Positions 16,547 to 26,119 are shown, counted from the first letter of the stretch. The stretch: 64,000 bases of DNA from Flavobacterium seoulense (GCF_000695795.1 NZ_JNCA01000014.1:61017-125016), one strand, 5' to 3'. Numbers and translations are program-made. Notes: a model not told the origin generated them from the letters alone.

Positions 16547-18574
16547 ATGAGCATCTTAACACAATATTTCGATACAAAATATAATACAGCACCTTTTTCG
16601 CAAATTAAAATTGAAGATTATTTTCCTGCTTTTCAGGAAGGAATTGCTTTGGCGAAAGCCGAAATTGATGCGATTGTAAATAATCCTGAAGCTCCAACTT
16701 TTGAAAACACCATCGAAGCCATGGATTATTCGGGAGCTATTCTTGATAGAATTTCGAGTATTTTTTTCAATTTAAATTCGGCTGAAACCAGCGAGGAAAT
16801 GCAAAAAGTAGCTCAGGAAGTTTCGCCTTTGTTGTCTGAATTTGGGAACGACATTACTTTAAACACTGATTTATTTGCCCGAATAAAAACTGTTTACGAG
16901 CAAAAAGATTCTCTAAACTTGAATACGGAACAGGCGACACTTTTAGATAAAAAATATAAAAGTTTTTCTCGAAATGGAGCCAACCTAGCCGAAGACAAAA
17001 AAGCAGAATTACGCGAAATCGACAAAGAATTATCGAAATTGAGTTTGCAATTTGGCGAAAATGTTTTGGCAGAAACCAATGCGTTTCAGTTACACATTAC
17101 TGACGAGAAAGATTTATCCGGTTTACCGGAAGGCACTATCGAAGCAGCTCGTTCTTTGGCAAAAAACGAAGAAAAAGAAGGCTGGATTTTCACCTTAGAT
17201 CATCCAAGTTATCTTCCGTTCATGACCTATGCCGATAATCGTGAATTGCGCAAAAAAATGGCAATTGCTTTTGGTTCGAAAGGTTTTCAGGATAATGAAT
17301 TCAACAATGAAGAAACTGTTTTAAAAATTGTAAAATTACGTCATCAACGTGCTAATTTACTAGGATATAAAACTCATGCTCATTTTGTATTAGAGGAAAG
17401 AATGGCTGAAAGCCCTGAAAAAGTAATGGCTTTTGAAAATGATTTATTGACAAAAGCGAAGCCTGCTGCCGAAAAAGAATTTGCTCAATTAACCGAATTC
17501 GCAAAAAACTTAGACGGAATCGAGCAATTAGAAAAATGGGACGGAGCTTATTATTCGGAGAAATTAAAACAACAGCTTTTTAATTTAGACGACGAAAAAT
17601 TAAAACCTTATTTCCAGTTGGAAAAAGTATTGAATGGTGCTTTTGTAATTGCCGAAAAATTATACGGACTGACTTTTACCGAAGTATTTGACATTGACAA
17701 ATACCACGACGAAGTAATGACTTATGAAGTTAAAGATGCAAACAATAATTTGGTTTCGATTTTCTACGCCGATTTTTTCCCAAGAAAAGGAAAAAGAAAC
17801 GGTGCCTGGATGACTTCATTCAAATCACAATATGTAGAAAATGGCGTGAACGAAAGACCTCATATTTCAAACGTTTGTAACTTTACAAAACCTACAGAAA
17901 CAAAACCTTCGTTATTGACTTTTAATGAAGTAACGACTTTATTTCACGAATTTGGTCACGGTTTACACGGAATGCTTGCCAATACTGTTTACCCTAGTTT
18001 ATCCGGAACTTCTGTATTTTGGGATTTTGTTGAATTACCAAGTCAAATTATGGAAAACTGGTGTTATGAGGCAGAAGCTTTAGCTTTATTTGCGACTCAT
18101 TATCAAACAGGAGAAGTAATTCCGCAGGAATATGTAGAAAAAATCAAAGAAAGTGCTAGTTTCCAGGAAGGATTAGCAACGTTGCGTCAGTTGAGTTTTG
18201 GGTTATTAGATATGGCTTGGCACGGACAGGATCCAACTAATATTACCGACTTAAAAGCTTTCGAAACTGAACAATTTAAAAACACGCAATTGTATCCTGA
18301 TGTAAAAGAAAATGCCATGAGTACTGCTTTTTCACATATTTTCCAAGGTGGATATTCTTCAGGATATTACAGCTATAAATGGGCAGAAGTTCTGGATGCT
18401 GATGCTTTTGAATACTTTAAAGAAAATGGTATTTTCAACAAAGAAATCGCCAGCAAATTTAAAGACAACGTACTTTCTAAAGGTGGAACCGAAAACCCGA
18501 TGATCTTATACAAACGCTTTAGAGGACAGGAACCTCAACCTGAAGCCTTATTAAAAAGAGCAGGATTGATTTAG
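16547..18574 (+). CDS. M3 family metallopeptidase (oligopeptidase A / dipeptidyl carboxypeptidase type)
   Basis: The 675-residue protein matches the M3A thimet-oligopeptidase family in length and motifs. The zinc site HEFGH starts at His467, in TLFHEFGHGLHGML, with the downstream Glu in FWDFVELPSQIMENW. The C-terminal motif FSHIFQGGYSSGYYSYKWAEVL is also typical. It has no signal peptide, so it should degrade peptides in the cytoplasm. Whether it prefers Dcp-like or oligopeptidase A-like substrates cannot be told. It follows purE on the same strand after a word-type inverted repeat; a strong bidirectional terminator lies after it. Confidence 0.92.
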   Translation: MSILTQYFDTKYNTAPFSQIKIEDYFPAFQEGIALAKAEIDAIVNNPEAPTFENTIEAMDYSGAILDRISSIFFNLNSAETSEEMQKVAQEVSPLLSEFGNDITLNTDLFARIKTVYEQKDSLNLNTEQATLLDKKYKSFSRNGANLAEDKKAELREIDKELSKLSLQFGENVLAETNAFQLHITDEKDLSGLPEGTIEAARSLAKNEEKEGWIFTLDHPSYLPFMTYADNRELRKKMAIAFGSKGFQDNEFNNEETVLKIVKLRHQRANLLGYKTHAHFVLEERMAESPEKVMAFENDLLTKAKPAAEKEFAQLTEFAKNLDGIEQLEKWDGAYYSEKLKQQLFNLDDEKLKPYFQLEKVLNGAFVIAEKLYGLTFTEVFDIDKYHDEVMTYEVKDANNNLVSIFYADFFPRKGKRNGAWMTSFKSQYVENGVNERPHISNVCNFTKPTETKPSLLTFNEVTTLFHEFGHGLHGMLANTVYPSLSGTSVFWDFVELPSQIMENWCYEAEALALFATHYQTGEVIPQEYVEKIKESASFQEGLATLRQLSFGLLDMAWHGQDPTNITDLKAFETEQFKNTQLYPDVKENAMSTAFSHIFQGGYSSGYYSYKWAEVLDADAFEYFKENGIFNKEIASKFKDNVLSKGGTENPMILYKRFRGQEPQPEALLKRAGLI

Positions 18575-18587
18575 ATTATAAAATCAT

Positions 18588-18639
18588 GATTTTAGAACCT
18601 CATAAAAAAACCGAAGTAACACTGCTTCGGTTTTTTTAT
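18588..18639. repeat. Copy 1 of 52-base direct repeat carrying a terminator
   Basis: This segment matches 24783-24834 at 51 of 52 positions (C18620 against T24815). It ends at the first base of the RDD gene's stop codon. The copies bracket the six-gene RDD-to-DUF58 cluster. Confidence 0.93.
18604..18637. terminator. Bidirectional hairpin terminator, M3 peptidase / RDD gene
   Basis: Perfect 13-base arms AAAAAAACCGAAG (18604-18616) and CTTCGGTTTTTTT (18625-18637) give a T run on either strand. It lies between convergent genes. Confidence 0.9.
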
Positions 18640-19382
18640 TACATATTTTGTGTATAATAATTGTAATCTTTTAAAATAGTAGTAATAAATGCTGTTCTGC
18701 TTTGTGAATCGTTTTTAATCCCAGAAAAACTTTCAATTTTAGCTACTAATCGGTCTATTGTTTCAAAATCATTTATAGCATCAGCTCTTTGAAAATTCTC
18801 TTTAATAATTCGCATATCATTGTCTGAAAATTTAATAACCTGCGGATATTTCGGCTTGTATTCGCTATCTATTTCTTCTAAAATAGTGTGACTTATATTT
18901 ATCTTATTTTTCAAAGAAATAACGGCTGTTCCTGCAACCATATCGCCTAATCTTTGACTTTTTTTAGTCGAAGCAATCATTATAAAGCCACAAAGACCGC
19001 TAAAAATCGTAATATCTATTAGACGAAAGAACCAACGCATTAAATAATCTCCAAATCCCGCCTGATATCCTTCGACCTTAACCACTTTTATTCTGATAAT
19101 TTTTTTACCAAATGTTTGTCCTTCAAACAATGTTTCTAAGGTCATGGTATAAATAATTATTGGAAAATAAAACACTAAAATAATCGCCGCTCTGGACCAG
19201 GGATCTACAACACCTAATAACTTACTAAAACCGAATGCATAGAAAAAAACACCATAAACCGTTACAGCATAAGCTATTTTTATAACCAAATCGATTAGGT
19301 AAGACTGAACACGTTCACCTACAGATGCGGCTTTAAAGTTTATAATAACATTTTGCGTTGTGTTTATAGATAATTCTGACAT
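18639..19382 (-). CDS. RDD family membrane protein
   Basis: The 247-residue protein has the RDD domain: an aromatic- and charge-bearing first helix (SVGERVQSYLIDLVIKIAY), three or four transmembrane segments in residues 20-150, and GQTFGKKIIRIKVV with LMRWFFRLIDI. The C-terminal 90 residues are soluble. RDD proteins are of uncertain function, with proposals in transport or salt tolerance. It is divergent from spoIIM-like gene 19403 with only 20 bases between start codons, so the two must share or overlap control elements. It belongs by position to the MoxR/DUF58 cluster. Confidence 0.85.
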   Translation of the reverse strand: MSELSINTTQNVIINFKAASVGERVQSYLIDLVIKIAYAVTVYGVFFYAFGFSKLLGVVDPWSRAAIILVFYFPIIIYTMTLETLFEGQTFGKKIIRIKVVKVEGYQAGFGDYLMRWFFRLIDITIFSGLCGFIMIASTKKSQRLGDMVAGTAVISLKNKINISHTILEEIDSEYKPKYPQVIKFSDNDMRIIKENFQRADAINDFETIDRLVAKIESFSGIKNDSQSRTAFITTILKDYNYYTQNM

Positions 19383-19402
19383 ATTTTATATTTTAGCAAA
19401 CC

Positions 19403-20368
19403 ATGAGAGAAATTGCATTCATAAAACAAAATAAAGAAAAATGGCTGGAGTTTGAACTGGCTATTTTTGGTAAAGCTAAAAAAAATACTGATGATTTAGC
19501 TAATTTGTACATTCAATTAATGAATGATTTATCTTATGCACGCACTTATTATCCTAAGAGTAAAACCGTAATTTACCTGAACCATCTGGCTTCGTTAAGT
19601 TATCAAAAAATTTACACCACTAAAAGAGAAGATAAAAACCGATTTATAGAATTTTTTAAAACCGAAGTTCCTTGTCTGGTTTATCAATATAAGCGTTATA
19701 TATTCTATGCTTTTATTTTATTTTTTTTCACCGTATCCATTGGCGTAATTTCGGCAAAATACGATCCTGATTTTGTTCGGTTAATCTTAGGTGATGGTTA
19801 TGTCAATATGACTTTAGAAAATATTAAAAAAGGAGACCCAATGGCTGTTTATGGCTCTGGAAGTAATTGGGGAAGTTTTATTGCCATTACTTTAAACAAC
19901 ATTTATGTTGGAGCAAGATGTTATATATATGGCATTTTTGGAGGAATTGGAACTTTTTATATTTTTTTACAAAATTCTATTATGCTGGGTTCTTTTCAAT
20001 ACTTTTTTTATGAGCATGGCGTTTTTTGGCAAAGTGTTCGCGGCATCTGGATTCATGGTTCGATGGAAATTTTTGCAATTGTAATTGAAAGCGCTGCCGG
20101 CTTTATATTAGGAGCTTCTATCCTTTTTCCTAAAACTTATTCGAGGATAGATTCTTTTAAAATAGGTTTCAAAAATAGTTTTAAAATATTTTTAAGTACA
20201 CTTCCTTTTACTTTTGGAGCAGGTTTTCTCGAAGGTTTTATCACCCGATATGCTATTGATATGCCTATTTGGCTTAGCAGTTTTATTATACTAGTTACTC
20301 TTGGGATTATTTCATTTTATTATCTCGTTTATCCATTTATTCTTCATAAAAAAATAACTGCTATATGA
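19403..20368 (+). CDS. Stage II sporulation protein M-like membrane protein
   Basis: The 321-residue protein begins REIAFIKQNKEKWLEFE, typical of the SpoIIM/DUF95 proteins of non-sporulating Bacteroidota. A soluble N-terminal part (about 95 residues) is followed by about six hydrophobic segments, for example YIFYAFILFFFTVSIGVISA. A conserved HGSMEIFAIVIESAAGFILG motif follows. In sporulating Firmicutes SpoIIM is part of the septal DMP complex, but here it is found with RDD, DUF4129, MoxR and DUF58 genes and its role is unknown. It is the first gene of the rightward operon. Confidence 0.85.
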   Translation: MREIAFIKQNKEKWLEFELAIFGKAKKNTDDLANLYIQLMNDLSYARTYYPKSKTVIYLNHLASLSYQKIYTTKREDKNRFIEFFKTEVPCLVYQYKRYIFYAFILFFFTVSIGVISAKYDPDFVRLILGDGYVNMTLENIKKGDPMAVYGSGSNWGSFIAITLNNIYVGARCYIYGIFGGIGTFYIFLQNSIMLGSFQYFFYEHGVFWQSVRGIWIHGSMEIFAIVIESAAGFILGASILFPKTYSRIDSFKIGFKNSFKIFLSTLPFTFGAGFLEGFITRYAIDMPIWLSSFIILVTLGIISFYYLVYPFILHKKITAI

Positions 20369-20437
20369 TAGTACTTTTCAGGAAAAGAGAATTTAGTGAT
20401 CTAATTTCAAATACCTTTATTTTTAATAATACAGGCA

Positions 20438-21196
20438 ATGCATAAATTTTTCATAGCCATATTATTTTTCTTTTTCCTTAGTATTACAAATGCTCAGGAC
20501 TCATTGGCTGTAGCCAAAAAAACACCTCATCCAACAATACAATTTCAGGAAAAAGACATTCTGGTAGATACTGACACTATCGAACTTAAAAGCTTTTCGA
20601 AAAATTACAAGCAAAAATATTCTGGTGATGATTTTGTATATGAATACCAGACAGCCGAAAAAAATGCCTGGGATCGTTTTAAAGAATGGCTTGCCAGTTT
20701 ATTTATGAATTCTTTAAAAACTGCCGATTTCAAAACTTCCTTTTTTATCATAAAAGTTTTAGCCGTTTTAATAATCGTATTTGTAATTTATCTTATTACT
20801 AAAGCTATAATCAACAAGGAAGGAAAATGGATTTTTGGAAGCAATGCCAACAAAAAGAAAATAGAATATTATGATATTGAAAAGAACATTCATCTTGTTG
20901 ATTTTGAAAAATTAATTCATGAAAGTCTTGAACAAGGAAAAAAAAGGCTGTGTATTCGTTATTATTATTTATGGTTATTAAAAGTTATGACCGAAAATAA
21001 TTTTATTGATTGGCACGCTGATAAAACCAATACCGATTATTTATATGAACTAAAAAATAAGGCTCATAAAGATGAGTTTACTTATTTATCGTATTTGTAT
21101 AATTATATTTGGTATGGCGAATTTGACATCGATGAGAACAGCTTTAACAATACTCAAAGCCGATTTAAAGCTGCATTAAAAACTTTTGGGCAATGA
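20438..21196 (+). CDS. DUF4129 domain membrane protein
   Basis: The 252-residue protein has a signal peptide (ending near ITNAQD), one transmembrane segment around residues 105-125 (FFIIKVLAVLIIVFVIYLIT) and a cytoplasmic C-terminal DUF4129 domain. The domain is recognised by CIRYYYLWLLKVM, the DKTNTDYLYEL motif and LYNYIWYGEFDID. DUF4129 proteins accompany MoxR and DUF58 genes in many bacteria. It overlaps the next gene by 4 bases, which indicates translational coupling. Confidence 0.82.
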   Translation: MHKFFIAILFFFFLSITNAQDSLAVAKKTPHPTIQFQEKDILVDTDTIELKSFSKNYKQKYSGDDFVYEYQTAEKNAWDRFKEWLASLFMNSLKTADFKTSFFIIKVLAVLIIVFVIYLITKAIINKEGKWIFGSNANKKKIEYYDIEKNIHLVDFEKLIHESLEQGKKRLCIRYYYLWLLKVMTENNFIDWHADKTNTDYLYELKNKAHKDEFTYLSYLYNYIWYGEFDIDENSFNNTQSRFKAALKTFGQ

Positions 21197-22398
21197 GTAA
21201 AACAATCAAAATATACATTGCTTTATTAGTGCTTGTATTTGCATTAATACTATACGCCGATTACAATCGACCGAAACCTATCGATTGGAGTCCAAGTTAT
21301 TCTGTAAATGATAAAATTCCTTTTGGACTTTATGTTTTTGACAAAGAAATAGGTGGAATTTTAAAAAACCAAAAAATAGAGCGACTAACTACAGTTACAC
21401 CTTATGAATTTTTAAATTCAAAATACGACGCAAATCCTACATCAAATACCTATACTATAAAAGGTACAATTTTAAACATTTCTGAATTTGCGGCTATTGA
21501 TGATGCATCACTGAGAGAAATATTTTATTTTGTCTCCCATGGAAATACTGCTTTTTTAAGCATGAAAACATTTCCAGAAGAATTACTAGACAGTTTAAAT
21601 TTAAATTATCGTACTGACTTTAATTACGCTAAAAATAGCGACGTATGGCTTGCCAATAAAAACCTTGGCACACAAAAATATAATTTTGTCGAAGGAATGG
21701 GCGATTATTATTTTTCTGAAATAGATACATTAACAACTACCGTTCTGGGCTATCAAGGCAATAAAACCAATGCTACCAGAGTCAATTTCATAAAAGTTCC
21801 ATACGCTAATGGTTGCTTTTATTTGCATACGCAGCCCGCTGTTTTTTCTAATTTTCATTTGTTAAAAGCAAATCATCACAAGTATGCTGAAAAAGTATTG
21901 TCTTATGTGCCTAAAGGAGCTATTTATTGGTACATAAAACCCAAAGCTGACGCTATTTCTACCTCACCCATGCGTTATATATTAGGACAGCCAGCGCTAA
22001 AATGGGCTTGGTATTTCTTTTTAATAGGAACATTGATTTTTATTATTTTCAATGCAAAACGAAAACAACGCATTGTTCCTATCATTAAACCCTTATCTAA
22101 TTTAACTGTTGATTTCACTAAAACTATTGGTAATTTATACTATCAGGAAGGAGATCATAACAACATTGTCGATAAAAAAATAATTTATTTTCTGGAGAAA
22201 ATTAGAAATGAATACTTACTGGACACAACTAAACTCGATGAAGAATTCATAAACAAACTGCATCATAAATCTGGAAAAAACAAAGACGATATTAAACATT
22301 TGATCCAACTTATTATTGATCATCGAAAAAGTTACCACCACAGTGTAGAATATGATTTGATCCAAATTAATAAGGCTATCGAAAAAATTTTAAATTAA
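21193..22398 (+). CDS. DUF4350 domain membrane protein
   Basis: The 401-residue protein starts within the stop of the DUF4129 gene. It has an N-terminal transmembrane segment (about residues 5-23), then a DUF4350-type extracytoplasmic domain (YSVNDKIPFGLYVFDKEI; SHGNTAFLSM), a second transmembrane segment near residue 270 (WAWYFFLIGTLIFIIF) and a helical cytoplasmic tail. DUF4350 proteins often partner DUF4129 and MoxR. The domain may be a glutamine-amidotransferase-like fold without obvious catalytic residues. The function is unknown. Confidence 0.8.
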   Translation: MSKTIKIYIALLVLVFALILYADYNRPKPIDWSPSYSVNDKIPFGLYVFDKEIGGILKNQKIERLTTVTPYEFLNSKYDANPTSNTYTIKGTILNISEFAAIDDASLREIFYFVSHGNTAFLSMKTFPEELLDSLNLNYRTDFNYAKNSDVWLANKNLGTQKYNFVEGMGDYYFSEIDTLTTTVLGYQGNKTNATRVNFIKVPYANGCFYLHTQPAVFSNFHLLKANHHKYAEKVLSYVPKGAIYWYIKPKADAISTSPMRYILGQPALKWAWYFFLIGTLIFIIFNAKRKQRIVPIIKPLSNLTVDFTKTIGNLYYQEGDHNNIVDKKIIYFLEKIRNEYLLDTTKLDEEFINKLHHKSGKNKDDIKHLIQLIIDHRKSYHHSVEYDLIQINKAIEKILN

Positions 22399-22421
22399 TT
22401 TTTTAAAAAACTTCAATCCTC

Positions 22422-23420
22422 ATGAGCGAATTAAATACAACAAATGAAAATATAAATTTTGAAACCAGATTGGATTTAACTCCACTTTTGGCACATATCA
22501 CTACAATCAAACAAGAACTGGAAAACGTAATTGTAGGACAGCATAAAATGATCGACCAGCTTCTTGTTGCCATTTTATCTAATGGTCATGTTTTATTAGA
22601 AGGTGTTCCTGGTGTTGCCAAAACTATTACCGCAAAATTAATTTCAAAAACCTTAAATATTGGCTTTAGCCGAATTCAATTTACTCCTGATTTAATGCCT
22701 TCGGATATTTTAGGAACTTCGGTTTTTAATTTAAAAAATTCTGAATTTGAATTTAAAAAAGGACCTATTTTTTCAAATTTAATTCTGATTGACGAAATCA
22801 ACCGTGCTCCTGCTAAAACACAAGCGGCACTTTTTGAAGTAATGGAGGAACGTCAAATTTCTATTGACGGACAAACTTTTCAACTTGAAACTCCTTTTTT
22901 AGTTATCGCTACTCAAAATCCAATCGAACAGGAAGGTACTTATCGATTACCCGAAGCGCAATTAGATCGTTTTTTGTTTAAAATCACTATTGACTACCCT
23001 AAACTTGATGAAGAAATTGCTATTATTCAAAGAGAACATCAATTACAAAATCAGGATAAATTAAATGCCGTTAAAACAATTCTTTCTGCTGAAGAAATAA
23101 GAAATTACCAAAGCATTATTAAGCAAATTGTTGTTGAGCAGAACTTACTGGAATATATTGCCCGAATTGTGGTAAATACCCGTGAAAATGCGTTTTTATA
23201 TCTAGGTGCATCACCACGTGCTTCTATTGCTATATTAAATGCTTCGAAGGGTTTTGCTGCAATTAGAGGTCGGGATTTTGTAACTCCTGAAGACATTAAA
23301 GATGCTGCTATACCTGTATTACAACATCGCGTAATTGTAACTCCCGAAAGAGAAATGGAAGGCATAAGTAGCGTAGAAATAATTAAACAAATCATAGAAA
23401 CAGTAGAAATTCCCAGATAA
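22422..23420 (+). CDS. MoxR family AAA+ ATPase
   Basis: MoxR ATPases act as chaperones that mature or activate partner proteins, typically with VWA or DUF58 proteins. The 332-residue protein has Walker A GVPGVAKT, Walker B LILIDEINRAPAKTQ, sensor 1 IATQNPIEQEGTY and the C-terminal lid with ASPRASIAILNASKG. It lies 23 bases after the DUF4350 gene and 25 bases before the DUF58 gene, in the usual order for this module. Confidence 0.93.
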   Translation: MSELNTTNENINFETRLDLTPLLAHITTIKQELENVIVGQHKMIDQLLVAILSNGHVLLEGVPGVAKTITAKLISKTLNIGFSRIQFTPDLMPSDILGTSVFNLKNSEFEFKKGPIFSNLILIDEINRAPAKTQAALFEVMEERQISIDGQTFQLETPFLVIATQNPIEQEGTYRLPEAQLDRFLFKITIDYPKLDEEIAIIQREHQLQNQDKLNAVKTILSAEEIRNYQSIIKQIVVEQNLLEYIARIVVNTRENAFLYLGASPRASIAILNASKGFAAIRGRDFVTPEDIKDAAIPVLQHRVIVTPEREMEGISSVEIIKQIIETVEIPR

Positions 23421-23445
23421 AAGGCAATAACATAAATTCGATCAC

Positions 23446-24777
23446 TTGAAATTTATCAAACAATTATATTTAAACAATTTCTTTTTCTATTTGCTTCTGT
23501 GCATAATAGGACTTTTTATTTGTGCTTTTATTTTTCCTAATCTGTACAATGCAGTTTGGTTTATTGTTATCATTCTCATTTCGTTTTTAGGCTTTGATAT
23601 TATGTTGCTTTTTCTATCTAAAAACACCATAAATGGCGAAAGAACAACTCCGGCAAAATTATCAAACGGAGATGCTAATCCTATAAAGATTAAAATCAGC
23701 AACCAATATACTTTCCCAATCAGAATCAAAATAATCGATGAAATTCCGTTTCAATTTCAGATTCGGGATTTTGAAATTATTCGAAAAATGGAAGCCAATT
23801 CGAACAACGAATTGAATTATGATTTACGGCCTACCGAGCGCGGTGAATATTTTTTTGGAAACCTGAATATCTATGTTAGTTCGCCTTTACGATTAATCTC
23901 CCGCCGATTTACATTTGATAAAAACCAAATGGTGCCTACTTATCCGTCTTATATTCAGTTAAGAAAATACGACTTAATTGCTTTTTCTAATAACATTTTA
24001 CAATATGGTATTAAAAAAATTCGCCGTATTGGTCATACTATGGAATTTGAGCAGATAAAGGAATATATACAAGGAGATGATATTCGAACATTAAACTGGA
24101 AAGCTACCGCTAAGAAAAATACCTTAATGGTGAATCAATTTCAGGATGAAAAATCGCAATCTGTCTATATGGCAATTGACAAAGGACGAATGATGCAAAT
24201 GCCTTTTGACGGGCTAAGCTTATTGGATTATGCCATTAATTCAACGCTGGTTTTATCAAATGTTATCCTAAAAAAACAAGATAAAGCCGGTATTTTTACG
24301 TTTTCAAAAAAAGTAGAAAATCGGGTATTTGCTGAGAGAAGAACTTCGCAATTGCAAAAAATTCTTGAAACCTTATACAACATCAAAACTAATTTTTTCG
24401 AAAGCGACTACAGCCATCTTTATGCTGATATAAAGAAAAATATTAATCAGCGAAGTCTAATTATTCTTTATACTAATTTTGATACAATGGATGGACTTAA
24501 GCGACAACTTCCCTATCTTAAAGGAATAGCTAAAAGTCATCTTCTGGTAGTTATCTTTTTTAACAATACAGAATTGAATGCTATTATAAATCAAAAAGCT
24601 GTTAGCGTTCAGGACATTTATGACAAAGTTGTTGCTAATAAATTTATTTTCGAAAAACGTTTAATAGCTCAGGAACTTAAAAAATACGGAATTCACAGTG
24701 TGCTTACCACCCCCGAAAATCTTACACTCGAATCCATAAACAAATACCTTGAAATCAAAGCCAGAGGAATATTGTAA
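23446..24777 (+). CDS. DUF58 domain protein, partner of MoxR (TTG start)
   Basis: The 443-residue protein has two N-terminal transmembrane segments (about residues 10-57) and a DUF58 domain with GRRRIGHTMEFEQIKEY-like text: here KIRRIGHTMEFEQIKEYI, then DDIRTLNWKATAKKN. A von Willebrand A-like C-terminal part follows with a degenerate MIDAS (VYMAIDKGRMM). The start is TTG at 23446; no upstream ATG fits, and the next in-frame ATG would remove the membrane segments. It is the last gene of the cluster and is followed 5 bases later by the second 52-base repeat with its terminator. Confidence 0.88.
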   Translation: MKFIKQLYLNNFFFYLLLCIIGLFICAFIFPNLYNAVWFIVIILISFLGFDIMLLFLSKNTINGERTTPAKLSNGDANPIKIKISNQYTFPIRIKIIDEIPFQFQIRDFEIIRKMEANSNNELNYDLRPTERGEYFFGNLNIYVSSPLRLISRRFTFDKNQMVPTYPSYIQLRKYDLIAFSNNILQYGIKKIRRIGHTMEFEQIKEYIQGDDIRTLNWKATAKKNTLMVNQFQDEKSQSVYMAIDKGRMMQMPFDGLSLLDYAINSTLVLSNVILKKQDKAGIFTFSKKVENRVFAERRTSQLQKILETLYNIKTNFFESDYSHLYADIKKNINQRSLIILYTNFDTMDGLKRQLPYLKGIAKSHLLVVIFFNNTELNAIINQKAVSVQDIYDKVVANKFIFEKRLIAQELKKYGIHSVLTTPENLTLESINKYLEIKARGIL

Positions 24778-24782
24778 TAAAA

Positions 24783-24834
24783 GATTTTAGAACCTCATAA
24801 AAAAACCGAAGTAATACTGCTTCGGTTTTTTTAT
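24783..24834. repeat. Copy 2 of 52-base direct repeat carrying a terminator
   Basis: This copy is 51/52 identical to 18588-18639 in the same orientation and begins 5 bases after the DUF58 stop codon. It marks the right edge of the RDD-to-DUF58 cluster. Confidence 0.93.
24801..24832. terminator. Bidirectional hairpin terminator, DUF58 gene / antiporter
   Basis: Arms AAAAACCGAAG (24801-24811) and CTTCGGTTTTT (24820-24830) with flanking A and T runs lie between convergent genes. Confidence 0.9.
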
Positions 24835-24856
24835 GGATCCTTATTTTCAAATGTGT

Positions 24857-26119
24857 TTATTCTTTCTCTAAAACTTTTTTAGCCAGTTTTCCAACAGTCA
24901 ATCCCTGTACTACAATTGAAAATAAAACGACAATGTAAGTCACCTCAAGCAATAAGTTTTTATATTCTCCGTCCGGCATCGAAAGTACTAAAGCTATGGA
25001 AACTCCGCCGCGAATTCCTCCCCAGACTAAAACCATCAGCGAACCTTTGTTATAAGCTGATTTGATTCCGAAAAACTTAAAAATATCAAAGAATTTCCAG
25101 GGTAAAACTATAGAAGCAATTCTGGAGAACAGCACTATAAATATCGCCACAAAACCAGTTAACAATTGTTTATTCAAATCAGGTAATAACAGTAATTCGA
25201 AACCAATAAATAAGAATAAAATAGCATTTAATATCTCATCAATAAGTTCCCAAAACTTTTCCAGATAATCTTTAGTTTCTTCGCTCATAGCTACTTTTTT
25301 ACCATAATTACCAATGATTAATCCAGCAATTACCATCGCTAACGGACTCGAAACGTGTAAACTTTGCGCAATTAAAAATCCGCCCATTACAATAGAAAGC
25401 GTAATGAGTACAGAAACTTTATAATCATCTATTTTCTTCATCACATTCGATGCCGAAAATCCTAGAACGGCTCCTAATAAAAGTCCGCCAATTCCTTCTT
25501 TAGCAAACAACCAGGCAATGGAACCAAAACTCATATCAAATGTAGGATCTGTCGCCATTTTTAAAACAACGGCAAACATTACTACAGCTACTCCGTCATT
25601 AAACAAAGATTCACCCACAATTTTAGTTTCTATTCGTTTAGGAACTTTAGCCTGCTTTAAAACTCCCAAAACTACAATTGGATCTGTTGGAGAAATTAAT
25701 GTTCCGAAAACCAAACAAAATATATACGGAATTTGGATTCCAAAAATTGGAGCAATATTATAAAGTAATATTGAGATAATTAATGCTGATAATACTACAC
25801 TTACGGTAGAATAAATTATAATTGGAACTTTTTGTTCTTTAAGGTCCGACATGTTTACATGCAGTGCGCCCGCAAACAAAAGGAAGTTCAACATCGCACC
25901 CATCAATATTTCATTGAAATCAAATTCTTTTATCAATTGAAAAAACTCTTTTGTTGTATCAGGAAAATAAGAATCTCCTAATACACGAATTCCTACCGAA
26001 ACTAACATGGCAATAATCATGATTCCAATAGTTCCAGGGAGTTTTAAAAATCTTAAATTTAAATAAGCGAAAAAAGAAGCCAATACAATGAGTACTGAAA
26101 AGGTATAGTATAATTCCAT
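24857..26119 (-). CDS. Na+/H+ antiporter, CPA1 (NhaP-type) family
   Basis: The 420-residue protein is highly hydrophobic, with about 12 transmembrane segments. It carries the CPA1 signature FGTLISPTDPIVVLGVLKQ followed by the ion-binding region VGESLFNDGVAVVMFAVVL, and further on LVWGGIRGGVSIALVLSMP. These match NhaP/NHE exchangers that trade sodium or potassium for protons across the inner membrane. It lacks a C-terminal regulatory domain such as RCK. It is a monocistronic unit that converges on the DUF58 gene and is divergent from the GbsR-type regulator gene. Confidence 0.92.
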   Translation of the reverse strand: MELYYTFSVLIVLASFFAYLNLRFLKLPGTIGIMIIAMLVSVGIRVLGDSYFPDTTKEFFQLIKEFDFNEILMGAMLNFLLFAGALHVNMSDLKEQKVPIIIYSTVSVVLSALIISILLYNIAPIFGIQIPYIFCLVFGTLISPTDPIVVLGVLKQAKVPKRIETKIVGESLFNDGVAVVMFAVVLKMATDPTFDMSFGSIAWLFAKEGIGGLLLGAVLGFSASNVMKKIDDYKVSVLITLSIVMGGFLIAQSLHVSSPLAMVIAGLIIGNYGKKVAMSEETKDYLEKFWELIDEILNAILFLFIGFELLLLPDLNKQLLTGFVAIFIVLFSRIASIVLPWKFFDIFKFFGIKSAYNKGSLMVLVWGGIRGGVSIALVLSMPDGEYKNLLLEVTYIVVLFSIVVQGLTVGKLAKKVLEKE

